From Welwitschia mirabilis (lineage: Eukaryota; Gnetophyta; Gnetopsida; Welwitschiales), in contig JBOZIK010000001.1 in NCBI GenBank assembly GCA_051453625.1, forward strand, positions 239,422,284 through 239,486,283: DNA of 64,000 nucleotides, in the 5' to 3' direction. Positions 47,691 to 58,605 of this stretch are shown here, in pieces. A model generated the notes under the pieces. The model worked only from the letters and a program-made list of their open reading frames with translations. It had not been told where the DNA came from and searched no databases. Position 1 is the first letter of the stretch. Each line of letters opens with the position of its first letter. A program made the position numbers and the translations under genes.

Positions 47691-48469
47691 GGCCTTTTAA
47701 CTTTAGGAATCAATCATAATATCAACAAAGAATGAGTGGGCAATCAAGTTTTCAACCTATTGAGAATAGATTTAAGAATTCAAACTTTCAATAAATTAAC
47801 TCCAACATTCAACTAAGTACCTCAAATTTTTAACAAAGTCAAAGTAATTCACTTAGGGAGTTAAAGAAAATGAAAGAGAACTAACAAAATCATTGAGAAC
47901 AAAAGTAAGAATATTAAGAATTTATTTAGTGTACTTCAAGAAATGATGTTAGCTAATCAACAACCACAAGGATGTTTTGCATCTCAATCTCTATTGAATC
48001 TAAATAAAGTTAAGAAGGATTGACATGTAGTGAGTGAAAGTAAAATAAATACAACACCAACTACTCATGAGGATTTAACTTATAAGAATGATAAGAAAGA
48101 TGAGGAAGAGGATGATGTGGAAATGTTAGAAATATGTAACTTTCCTTCAAATTTAGAAGATAATCCTATCACAAAAAATTATTCATAAAAAAATAAAGGA
48201 AAAAAACCAGCTACCCCTTGGCTTGATAAGCTAAACATAAATCCTACCTATGATGAACACTGAAAGCCTTATTGAAAGATATGAGCATCAACTTGTTCTT
48301 TTGAAAATTATTACAAGAAAATCCTAAGTATACTAAGTTGTGAAAAGACTTAGAAGAAAATAAAAATGTACTATCCCTAGCAAGGTCTTCCTTACATAAT
48401 CTATCTATAACTTAGTCAAGCAAAATTGTTCTAAGTTCAAAGACCTTGGGATAACCATGATTAGTATTA

Positions 48470-48870
48470 CTTTAGAATGGAAAAAAAGAATTAGAAAAGA
48501 CTGAGCAAGTGTAAACATCATGCCCCTTCACTTATAAAAAACACTTATGTTTAAAAATACAATTGAACCTCTATGGATCATCTTAGAGTTAATCAATACT
48601 TCGATTAAGAAATTCTTGGGAATTACTAAAGACTTAGTCATCTAAATAGAAGAATTTTTTTATCCCATAGATGTGGTTATTATTAAAGTAGAACATAACG
48701 AAGGTTGTCCACTACTCTTAGGAAGAGCCTTTTACGCAATCGTCCACTGCATCATAGACACACAGACTAAAATGATGAAATGTCACATAGGTAATAAAAA
48801 GTTCACTATTAGAGTTTTTGATGCTACTAATAAAGATATGAGAGATGAGTAAAACTTAGAAGAAGAAGTT
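48470..48870 (+). pseudogene. gypsy aspartic protease region
   Basis: Reading contains ASVNIMPLHL (about 48504-48535), equivalent to the '(D)LGASINLMP' active-site region of Athila-type proteases with the catalytic Asp context lost. Then come VVIIKVEHNEGCPLLLGRAF (about 48670-48735) and a FTIRVFDATNKDM tail. Several stop codons interrupt the frame. Confidence 0.7.
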
Positions 48871-48947
48871 AGACCAACTTTATTTTTGTGACATCATCTA
48901 GTTAAAGAGAGATTGTTAATGATACATAACTCAACTTTGTATGATGA

Positions 48948-49438
48948 TTCAACTGAAATAAATAGTTTAAATTCTTTCAACTTTGATGAACTTAACTATA
49001 ATAACTTAGGAACTCATAGTTNNNNNNNNNNNNNNNNNNNNNNNNNNNNNNNNNNNNNNNNNNNNNNNNNNNNNNNNNNNNNNNNNNNNNNNNNNNNNNN
49101 NNNNNNNNNNNNNNNNNNNNNNNNNNNNNNNNNNNNNNNNNNNNNNNNNNNNNNNNNNNNNNNNNNNNNNNNNNNNNNNNNNNNNNNNNNNNNNNNNNNN
49201 NNNNNNNNNNNNNNNNNNNNNNNNNNNNNNNNNNNNNNNNNNNNNNNNNNNNNNNNNNNNNNNNNNNNNNNNNNNNNNNNNNNNNNNNNNNNNNNNNNNN
49301 NNNNNNNNNNNNNNNNNNNNNNNNNNNNNNNNNNNNNNNNNNNNNNNNNNNNNNNNNNNNNNNNTTCAACTGAAATAAATAGTTTAAATTCTTTCAACTT
49401 TGATGAACTTAACTATAATAACTTAGGAACTCATAGTT
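48948..49438. repeat. 74-bp identical flanks around a gap
   Basis: 48948-49021 and 49365-49438 are identical, beginning TTCAACTGAAATAAATAG, on either side of a 343-N gap. Either the gap is an assembly artefact with overlapping contig ends, or a direct repeat caused the break. Confidence 0.85.
49022..49364. other. assembly gap (343 N)
   Basis: N run inside the gypsy pol region between protease and RT, with 74-bp identical flanks. Confidence 0.95.
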
Positions 49439-49869
49439 TTGATCACGTGGAGGAAGAAGTGAAATCCTTAAATTGGAAAGAAGTCCAACATTTGAGATCA
49501 ATTGAGAATCTACATGATGAAGGGTGTCATCCATCAACATCATCTAGATGACACATTTGGATGAAGGTTGATGAAGAATGTTCAATGATAGAAAATAAGG
49601 ATTACAACTCAGAATTGAAAGAATTCCCCAAAGGTTTGAAGTACATCTTTCTTTTTAATAATCCTAAGAAACCCTTAGTGATAAGTAAAAATCTTATCCC
49701 TCAAAAAGAATCCAACTTAGTCTTACTTTTAATTTCTAAAGAAAATGCCTTTTTTTGAACTCACAAGAACTTAGCTACCATCTCTTATTCCATAGTTTAA
49801 CATAAAATTTACCTTGAAGATAACACTAAACTAGTTAAGCAACCTTAATAAAGACTTAACCTATCCCTT

Positions 49870-50480
49870 AAGTAAGTAGTTAAGAATAAAATTACTAAAC
49901 TTGTGGATGTTATAATTATCTACACTATATTCAATAGTGAGTGGATTAACCCCTTGATAATAATACTTAAGAAGGATGGAAAGTGGAGTATGTGCATTAA
50001 CTTTAGAAAACTTAATGAGGTTACTAAGAAAGATCATTGCCATCTACACTTTCTAGATTAAATACTAGATAGAATTTAAGGACATGCTTATTACTATTTT
50101 CTTGATGGATATAGTAACTACAATTAAGTTTGCATAGCTAGTGAGGACTAAGTAAAGATAACATTTACTTCCCCCTTTGGAATCTTTACTGATAGAATAA
50201 TGCCCTTTGAACATTATAATGCCTATGGAATGTTTTAATGTGTAATGATGGTATATTTTTTAATATGATAGAGGATTCCATTGAGATATTTATGGATGAA
50301 TTATTAATATTTGGTTAAACCTTTAAACAGATCATAGAAATATTAGAAAAAGTCTTAGATAGATATATAGAAAGTGGTCTACACTTAAGTTGGGAGAAAA
50401 GTTTCTTTCTTATTAACAACAAGAATGTTTTAGGTCATCATATTTCTAATGAGGAAATTAGGATGAACCCCATGAAAGCA
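49870..50480 (+). pseudogene. gypsy reverse transcriptase domain
   Basis: Reading gives LKKDGKWSMCINFRKLNEVT (49968-50027), then YYYFLDGYSNYN (about 50089-50125), ITFTSPFGIFTDRIMPFE (about 50158-50212) and FMDELLIFG (about 50289-50315), followed by LEKVLDRYIESGLHLSWEKS. These match the Athila/Tat 'KKDGKWRMCVDYRKLN', 'FLDGFSGYNQI', 'TFTCPFGTFAYRRMPFGL' and 'FMDDF.VYG' blocks. The second Asp of the catalytic pair is Glu, and stops lie between blocks, so it is inactive. Confidence 0.9.
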
Positions 50481-50719
50481 GATATCATTCAAACCTTAAC
50501 ACTCCAGCTAATGATAAACAAGTTAGATCTTTCTTTGGTCATGCTAATTTCTATCACTGTTTCATCTAAGACTATGCCAAGACTTATAAACCCCTTTACT
50601 CGTTACTTGAAAAAGAAGATAAGTTTGATTAGAATGAATCATACTAACTTGATTTTAAAATACTTAAAATCTCTTCTAAACATATTATATAGGACCTAAT
50701 TGGACTAAGTGCTTTGAAC

Positions 50720-51130
50720 TTATATGTAATGCCAGCAACTTTGCTGTGAGTGGGATCTTTAACCAAAAATATAAAAAAGGTTTTAAAGTCATATCTTACC
50801 CTAATAAAACTTTGTCTAAAGCCTAGAGTTATTATACTATAACTGAAAAAGAAATTCTTACCATTATCTTTTGCCTTGATAACCTTAAATACTATCTTCT
50901 TGGCTTTTATATTAATGTTTACATAGATCATGCGACTATATGTTGCCTTATGACTAGAAACGATTTTAGTGCTAGACTTATTAGATGGAACCTTTTCATG
51001 CAAGAATCTAATCTTATCATCATTGATAAGGCTAGAAAACATAATAGTGTTGCAGATCACTTATCTCGACATCCTTGTTCTCTTGATGAACTTTTAATCA
51101 ATGATTGCTTTCTTGATGAATAACCCTTTG
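50720..51130 (+). pseudogene. gypsy RNase H domain
   Basis: Contains NASNFAVSGIFNQKYKKGFK and VISYPNKTLSKA, then YYTITEKEILTIIFCLDNLK, YYLLGFYINVYIDHATICCL, and RLIRWNLFMQESNLIIIDKA with ADHLSRHP (to about 51075). This is the complete RT_RNaseH order; the first catalytic Asp (D.S.) is Asn here. Apart from one stop (about 50825) the frame is long and open, better kept than the other domains. Confidence 0.9.
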
Positions 51131-51269
51131 CTATTAAACAACTCCATGCCATCTCCTCTACTTATCCTGCCCTTTCATGTGCTAATATTGTGAATTACCT
51201 TATTACCATAAATACACCTCATCATTGGACTCATAACTAATGAAAATATTTTCTCCCTATAATTGATGA

Positions 51270-52340
51270 TTATGAGTGGAATAAGCCCCATCTTTATGAT
51301 AGTTGTAAAGACCAAATCATGTGTAAATGTGTGTTGGAACGAGACACACTTAATCTTCTTAACCTTTATCATAGTGAAGTATGTGGGAGGCACTTTAGTG
51401 AATGGTAGACTATAATGAAAATCCTTCATTCTAGGTTTTATTAGCCTGTCCTTTTTAAAGATTCTCTTGACTTCACTAGAAGGTGTGATGCTTATCAATG
51501 TTATGGTATCTTAACTCACTCTCAAGATATGCCTATTAAAAATATCCTTGAATGTTAACCTTTGACTATTAGAAGATTAACTTTATAAGCCTTATTACAC
51601 TGCCCTCTCATAAGAAAAATTACATCTTAGTAGCTATTGATTATGTTATCAAGTGGGCTAAAGCTAGTTTTATCATCATAAATGATGCATGAACTGTCTG
51701 AAATTTTGTTCAAACTCATATCTTTTAGTTCTTTAATTTTTCTTAGAATCTTGATTAGTAATCAAGGAACTCATTTTATCAATTCTCTTTTTTAGACACT
51801 TCTCTTATCCATTGGAATTGAACATCAAATTGCCTATACTTATTACCCCAAATTTGATGGCCAAGCTAAGAATGTGAATAGGAAAATTAAAAAGATGCTT
51901 CAAAACTTTATTTTTATCAATAAGGAAAATTGAACTTCTAAACTCCATGATGTTCTTTAGGCTTACCACACTATTTGATGTAATTCTCTTGGTTTTTTCC
52001 CCTTATGAACTTAGGTATGAGAAATTTTGTGTCTTATCAGTTGATGTTTGATATAGCTCTTATCATTATACTTATTAACTTAACCTTATAAACTTAGATA
52101 AAAATATTTAGTCTTAATTAGTCTATCTTAATCACTTAAATGAAAAATATACCTATGTCATACATCATCAACTTATTCATAAAGCCCAAGCTAAGTTCAA
52201 ACATGATAAAAAGTTAACTTATAAGCAATTTAAGCTAGGTCAACTAGTTCTTTTATACAATACATGAGTGCATCTTTTACATAATAATTTAACCTCTAAA
52301 TAGTTAGGTCCTTATATTTTAAAAAAAATTACATTATAAG
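51270..52340 (+). pseudogene. gypsy integrase domain
   Basis: An H2C2 zinc-binding region reads LYHSEVCGRHF (about 51364-51396) and CDAYQCYG (about 51485-51510). The core follows with YILVAIDYVIKWAKASF (about 51622-51675) and the 'SDGG.HF' region as QGTHF-like sequence near 51760. A 'YHPQT.GQAE..N' block is decayed to YYPKFDGQAKNVNR (about 51838-51880). A C-terminal HDKKLTYKQFKLGQLVLLYN (about 52203-52262) matches the 'HD......F..GDLVLL' of the GPY/F module. Multiple stops; no chromodomain visible. Confidence 0.85.
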
Positions 52341-54279
52341 AGCTTATCCAAAAATATCCAATCTAAACTCTGAGAAAATTCAAAAGGTTAATGAACAAAG
52401 CTTAAAAATCTATAAGTCACTTGATTCTAAAACATTAAACATGATAGAAAATTTTTTCTTAAAAGTCCCTCTTAATGAGGAGGCCTTCCCTTATGTCCTT
52501 GTCTGTATTCTTCCTTAGTCGATTCCTTTATTTAAGATCATGCTATTACTTGACTATCTTTTACTTGATTTATGTATCACTTTCTGAATTTATCATGACT
52601 AGTAATCTTTTACTTAGGCATTTTAAAGTGATAATATTTGATTTACCCAATCTTAAGACATTCATATGTCTATGTAATTTTAAAGGAAGATGCCTTGATT
52701 ATTTTTTCCTCTCTCAATGTTACCAGTCTTTAGTTGTTTGGATATGTTCTTTTCTATTTATCATCTCATTACTTTTTAGGATAATGTTGTGTTTTATGGT
52801 GTTGGCTAGTGAGTCCGATCTCATCATTTATTAATTAAGAATATTATAACTATTTGACATCATCATAATCACTACCTAATTGAGCATTAATTTATGAAGT
52901 TTTTACATAATGTCATGCATCATTACTTAGTGATTTTATGATTTCTACCAATAAAATTTGCTAGGTTAGAATTTAGGGTAGGCAAACAATCTTCTTGATG
53001 TTCCTAGTTGTCTATTTTTACTTTCTATTTTTCTTAGTTATTTTTCTTGGTTTTTAAAGTAATTTTAAAATTTTTTTAGTTATAATACTTAGGACTTCCT
53101 TATTTAGTAGTTTTCTTATTATCTTATTTCAGTCGCCGTTATTATCTATATGGGTATAATTTCGTTTAGTACTTTGACAGTTTACATTTATTTAGCTCAT
53201 GATATTGTGTTCCTTATAAGTTTGTTTAGCATATTTTTAAGTTTTGGTACATCCACTTACTTATCTTGAATGATTTTAAGTTCAAGCATGTTTGAGGATT
53301 TTCTAAAGCATCGCTTCATTATAATTTGTACATTATAATTGCCCTATCCTGACACCCTTTTTTTTGTCTATCTTTCTTGGCCTCAACTTCACTTTTTTTA
53401 TATCTTTCTTAAAGGCTTATCATCCACCAATATTTTCTTCTTACATTGTAATTCATGATGTACTGATTTACATGTGTGGTGGTAACAGGACAGGGGATGG
53501 GGGATGAAGTATATTTTTGATCAAAAATTTTAATTATGGAGGTCCTTTTGAGCTTCTATAATTGATATATGTGATATGTTGGTTTGGTTATGATTTCATA
53601 TTATTTGTGTAATATTCATTATGAGTATTATTTAGCAGACATCTACCTCTACCATTTTAGTAGCTCATAGTGCATACTTTCTAGTTAAGGAGGAGCATCC
53701 TCCTTTTCCATCTCCACCCATGAGCTTCCATGTAGACTTCATTGTAGCACTATGAGGGGAATAATGTTATGATCATTTTAAATGCATTTACCTCTTATGG
53801 ATTGCACTTAAAAACTCACTGATTGATTTATATATATCATTTTAAATTATTACTATTATGATTATACATACACATCATCTTTTTTAAGTTATCATGGTTA
53901 TATCTTATGATAATTTTTGTGTATGACATTCAATTTTTATTTTATAATGTAATAAACATTTTAAATGGAGAGCTAGTTTAAATTGTAGTACTCTGATTTT
54001 TTTGATGATTATGTTTACAAGCACTTGATTTTTATTCTAATTTTTATTTAAGCCTATCATACCCATGGTCATCATGACACACTAGATGATAGCTTTGTTT
54101 CACCTCTTGCAAAGGTAATATATCAGTTCATTAGATTTTAATATTTGATTTTGCATAGTAATATTTTTGAAATTAATTTATGTTTTCCTAGTTATTATTT
54201 ATGTTAGTCAATTTGGCTCATAATTGTAGGTATTTGCTTATTTTGTTAGGAACTGATAAGGCTAAGTGAAGGGCTATGT
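52341..54279 (+). other. gypsy 3' non-coding region
   Basis: Lies between the integrase remnant and the 3' LTR. Purine-rich GGACAGGGGATGGGGGATGA at 53490-53510 could be an internal PPT-like tract. The sequence just before 54280 (AAGTGAAGGGCTATGT) is only a weak PPT. The 119-codon hydrophobic frame at 52475-52834 is probably not a protein. Confidence 0.4.
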
Positions 54280-55580
54280 TGCAATGCCAAATTGTATATA
54301 TTTGATGGGGAATTTTGAGTACTTTTTTAAGACATTCAGGGTTTACATCTACCACCACTTTGCATATATTTATAGGGTAGTTAGACAACACCTATTGGAA
54401 TGGAATCCGAGGTTTAAGTGAAGTTATAATAATTATAAAGTGTTAATAGGATGATCATAAAAACATGCAATTATTGACATATCTGGAGGCATTTCAAGTA
54501 GGTTCTAACACTTAGCATTCTAAGGCAAAGTCTAATGAGTCAGAAGGCTAATTTTCCTTTGCTAAAGAGCTTAGGAGGATGTCATTCTCATGGTCATATA
54601 GACGATAATCATTAGATGATAATGCATTTAAAGCTGACAAGATGGTAACATGGAATGGGGCTAGAAGCCAAAGAGTCATCTATTATAATATGGTATCATT
54701 TCCATGGTTACTCAGACAATAGTCAAGATGACATGTATTTTAAGTAATGAATGAATATAATTTATTATCTTTGTAATAGGGTTACATCGCCCTTTTGGGT
54801 TACTAGGGTTTTGTTTCTAGAACCTTCCATATAGAGCTATAAAGACCTCATTACCCTCATTGCCATTGGATAATATAGTATACTAAAAATTTTGTGATAG
54901 GAGATCGAAGGACAAGAGGTCCATCCTAGCTGTAGAGAGATATCTTTCTTGGTTATGGGCTATGTATCCTCCATTGAGGTGCTATTACTTTGTGAGTAGA
55001 TGTTTGATCTTAAGTAATAAAATATTAATTTATTTCTATTAACTTTATTTTTCTTATGTTTATGTTGATTAGAATTCTGTAATAGCTTTATAGTTGATAT
55101 TGATCTTGAGGGTAATCTAGGTGATAATAGGTTGAGATAATTAGTTTAAGATGTGTATTTTTTTTCATTTTGCATTTACATAGCTACAATAGTTGCATTT
55201 AAATATATTCTACATTACTTAGGATTAAGTAATAGTTATTTTCTAATTGATCTAGATTACAAGGATTAATCTTAATGATAATAGATCGGTAGTCAAATAG
55301 ATCTAGTACTTAAAATTAGTCTATTTACACCTAATTCATTAGTAGTACATTAGCATTTATCTTACATTATATTTTTGCACAATTCTTATTTCGTTTACTT
55401 AATCAAAAAAGACCAAAAATGATTTAGTTAACTAATTCTTTAACTTCTAGACTAGTGCCTTCATCTGATTATAACATTTGAGCTAACTCCTACTATACTC
55501 GCATGTTTTTTGATGTAAGTATTTGTTATTTACAGGGATTAGATAATGACTTAAAGATTACATAAATTCACACTGCAACA
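54280..55580 (+). repeat. gypsy 3' LTR
   Basis: About 1301 bp, TGCAATGCC to CTGCAACA. It aligns with 44799-46024 except for an extra segment of about 70 bp near 54340-54410. Substantial divergence between the two LTRs implies an old insertion, mostly C/G-to-T/A changes. Confidence 0.8.
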
Positions 55581-55583
55581 ATG

Positions 55584-57045
55584 TTTATATATAATAGTAT
55601 TTTTATTACCAAATCTTATTCTTGTCTACTTTCCTTTTTGACATGCTTCACAAACTTTATTATCAATGCTTTTAAACTTAGGGAGTCTTCTTATCATTTG
55701 TTTTATGAATAATATTTTAGGTAAGTCTTTATTTACATGTCCAAGCTTCCTATGCCATAGCTCCGTTTCATCTGTTGTATTTAATAAATACTTGGTTCCT
55801 TGTTAAAAATATATTCAAAAGAGTAGTGATATAAGCATTTGAAATTTTTACACTAGCAAATAAGAATTTTATTGAATTTTATTCTTTAATGATACAATCA
55901 TATTTTATAAAAGTAATAGAAAAATTTCAATCACATAATTAACACTTAAAATATTACGTTACAAGCCTTGTACAAAGAAAACATCTTTCACCTTTTGTAG
56001 GTTACCTCCTCTAATGGTTTCAATACCTTTGATAGGTGCTTATATATTATCTCTAAAGGTTGCCACTCCTTTGTCTTATTCCACCAAGGTGGTAAAGCTA
56101 AATTTATCTTTAGTTATGTGCATTAAACATCCACTGTCAATGTAATAGACATGTTTTTTTACTACTTTTAGAACAATTTGGGCTAAAAGGATTAGTCTTT
56201 ATTTTGGAATCCACATTTTTCTTGGTTTATCCTACACAAAACATTGTACCATATATTTAGACCTCTTGGCATTATTAGTGTAATATTTGCTTTTGAATTT
56301 TATTGGGAAAGTAAATTGATAATGGCTTCTTTTGAAGCAGTAATTACAGATAATATTTTTTGTATGTACTAAATGCTCATACCTTGATTTATAATTCCAC
56401 TTTTTGAATAAGAAGGCTTAAATATTAGTGGAGGATTCATTATGACCCAAGCCACTTTTATCATTTAAGCTTCTGCATTGCCCAAGCATGATATTTAGTG
56501 TTTCCTTTCTATATGTAAATTCCTCATTGATTTCCTTTGAGTTTAAGAGTTTTTTTCTTACATTCTATAATTCACATGTTAGTTTATTAATATCAGCTTT
56601 AAGATCTGAGTTTTCAAATAATAATTTATTACAAGAATTATTTTCATGTTTATAAGCTACATCATCAGAATAAAGTATTTTTTCATTTTAGCACATACCT
56701 TTTGTAATTTAATAAATTATTTAGAAATTAAATAATACCTTCCTTGAAGATCCATACCTATTTTATCTTCACTTTCTGATTTAGGCTCTCCTTTTCTCTC
56801 ATCATCTTCCTCTTAGAAATGTACAATGGCTCTGTAGGAAGGATAAGCCTTTTCATCATCAAATTTTTTTACTTTAGTTACACTTGTTATGGGTTTTATA
56901 GATTCTAAGTATCCATATTTTATGCTTTACCAAACCTAAAACTTATAATACTATGAGCACACCTGCATCCTCAGCTTTCAAAAGGTATAATTAATTCTAT
57001 CAAAGAATGGAGGTTTGATGGATGGCACCCCTTTCATAGTTCACT
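55584..57045 (-). pseudogene. copia gag, protease and start of integrase
   Basis: Gag begins near 57045 with KGVPSIKPPFFDRINYTF, the UBN2 'PP.FDG.NY..WK' start. The protease signature is IDSGCLMHITKDKFSF (about 56145-56098; D-S-G active site present). The GAG-pre-integrase block is ELWHRKLGHVNKDLP (about 55765-55720) with VCEACQKGK (about 55650), the HHCC end. The gypsy element interrupts the frame just beyond. Many stops occur between 56200 and 56950, where the rest of gag is unreadable. Confidence 0.8.
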
Positions 57046-57073
57046 TAAGGAAGTTACTACTTTTCATAAGTAC

Positions 57074-57087
57074 CTACTTTGATACCA
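57074..57087 (-). other. copia primer-binding site
   Basis: TGGTATCAAAGTAG on the minus strand, a tRNA-iMet-type PBS (TGGTATCAGAGC) a few bases from the 5' LTR. Confidence 0.8.
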
Positions 57088-57090
57088 CCT

Positions 57091-58605
57091 AAGAATCATT
57101 GAACTTAAAGGAAATGGGTGAATGAGGTCTATTAAAAAAAATCACCAAAAAACAAATTTAAGATCTATTTAATAAACACCTTATCAAGAAAATGTGATTC
57201 TCCAATCTAGTACATCCACACACAAAGAGTACCCTTCTCTAATGTCTTTAGATATTCTTAACCTATAAGTGTAATGGTTTTGGAGCACCACCAATCTTGC
57301 ATACAATATGAGATGCTCCTCATAAGGCAACACTCTCTTTCCCTTAGGAAAAACCTACTCACAATTAGTACCAGAATGTAAGACACTCCTCGCAAGACAA
57401 CACTCTCTTTCCCTTAGGAAAATCAACAACAAACATTGTTACAAGTAGTATTCAACCAATAATAAAGTAACAAACCATGCTAACAAGAACTCATAAAAGC
57501 ACATATGTTCAATGGTTACCTTACAAAATGGAATCCTAGTAAGGGATCCTTAGGATTAACATAGAAGAATGAATTGTATAAGAGTATTGAAGAATATGAT
57601 AGTCTAACACTTTATATCTAATAAAAATAATACAATAATAAGCCTGAATGATGTTTATTTCAGGAAAAGTTTAAGTTCCTTCTTGTTATTATCATCATAA
57701 AAGCTAAGGAATGATGCAATGATGTAGGATTTAACAAATGAAAAATGTAGATGCTTGAAAGTTCCTTCCAAATGATAGATTGATGCTTTGTGAGTAGTTC
57801 CAATCATTCATGCATTTGTACATTCTTCATGATATGCTCTAGATGTATGAGATCTATTCATCAAGTCATGCCTCTATACCTTTTGAAGAGTTTTTAGCTA
57901 TTTGACCTAGAATATTATGTATTCGAACTTTGTAACTATCATGCAATGGATACAAATGACTGGGTGTTAAGTACATAACTTCTATTTTATTTGACATGAA
58001 CCTTATTCATAGCCATCTTTAAAATGATAAGCATCTTTTATTAGTCAAACATCTTTCACATGGGAGAAGTCTTTAGTTAAAGTGTCAAAACTTAATGAAA
58101 CTTGAACTGTATAATCTTTAGCCCTTCATGATCATAAATCCATGATGGAAATCTTAGTATCTTTCCTTAAATGTAAATAATTTGTCAAAGTTTAAATTAT
58201 TCCTGTTACTTATTTCAGTTTAGTGTATATATCTTCAATGATGTAGATGTCTTTCATCTGTGTCAAATCCATCTTTCAGTATAGTCGTCTTTGTTAAGAT
58301 AGTTATCTTTTATTTGTGATTTAAAAATTGGTTCATCATAGATGTCTTAAAGCTATAAACATCTTCACCATAAATGTCTTTAAGAGTGTATATTTCTTTT
58401 CCATAGATCTATTTCATTCTATAGTTATCTTCATTTAATTAATTTAGCATTTTTAATTATGAGTTAAACTTTTTTTAAGATTTAAAATTTAATGTTTGAC
58501 ATGGGCTTATGCTTTGTATAAACTAATTTTTTCAATATTGATCTGTCTACATAATAGCACAATATATTTCATAATTGGAATCATAAAAACTAGATTTTAC
58601 TAATA
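57091..58605 (-). repeat. copia 5' LTR
   Basis: About 1.5 kb, matching 37831-39388. It contains two copies of the 79-bp unit and decayed versions of the AGATGTCT octamers. In minus orientation it starts TATTAGTAAAATCTAG (TG decayed to TA). Confidence 0.8.

Larger units (their letters stand above)
44799..55580 (+). mobile_element. gypsy element with Athila/Tat-type PBS, nested in copia integrase
   Basis: LTRs at 44799-46024 and 54280-55580 share start, end and internal blocks. Inside, in order, are a PBS (46025-46042), gag with a CCHC knuckle (about 46.8-47.7 kb), an aspartic protease region (about 48.5-48.9 kb), RT (49.9-50.5 kb), RNase H (50.7-51.1 kb) and integrase (51.3-52.3 kb). The PR-RT-RH-INT order defines Ty3/gypsy. 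The PBS resembles the Asp-tRNA type of Athila/Tat elements after CpG decay, and the RT/RNase H sequence fits the same group. No integrase chromodomain was seen. About 1.8 kb after integrase has no recognisable open frame. It inserted into the copia element's integrase on the opposite strand, so it is younger than that element. Confidence 0.85.
37831..58605 (-). mobile_element. copia retrotransposon, interrupted by a gypsy element
   Basis: Minus-strand copia element with LTRs at about 37831-39388 (3') and 57091-58605 (5'), a PBS at 57074-57087 and a PPT at 39389-39402. Domains in coding order are gag (from 57045), protease (about 56140), GAG-pre-integrase (about 55750), [gypsy insertion 44799-55580], integrase (44790-44350), RT (about 43450-43215), RNase H (about 42760-42361), and then about 3 kb of further sequence before the 3' LTR. 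Without the insert it is about 10 kb. The order PR-INT-RT-RH is diagnostic of copia. The length and the extra region downstream of RNase H recall the SIRE/Maximus lineage, but the lineage is inferred. All domains contain stops or frameshifts. Confidence 0.85.

Noticed and set aside
48992-49551. Open frames across the 49-kb gap
   Set aside because: Mostly N; only the flanking gypsy pol remnant is real.
52475-52834. 119-codon hydrophobic plus-strand frame after gypsy integrase, considered as an env-like gene
   Set aside because: The hydrophobicity comes from T-rich codons. No signal peptide or conserved pattern was seen, and neighbouring frames are full of stops.
55581-55590. Exact 5-bp target duplication for the gypsy element
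   Set aside because: The bases directly after the 3' LTR (ATGTT) do not match those before the 5' LTR. TTTAT matches only with a three-base offset, so it is reported as a candidate only.
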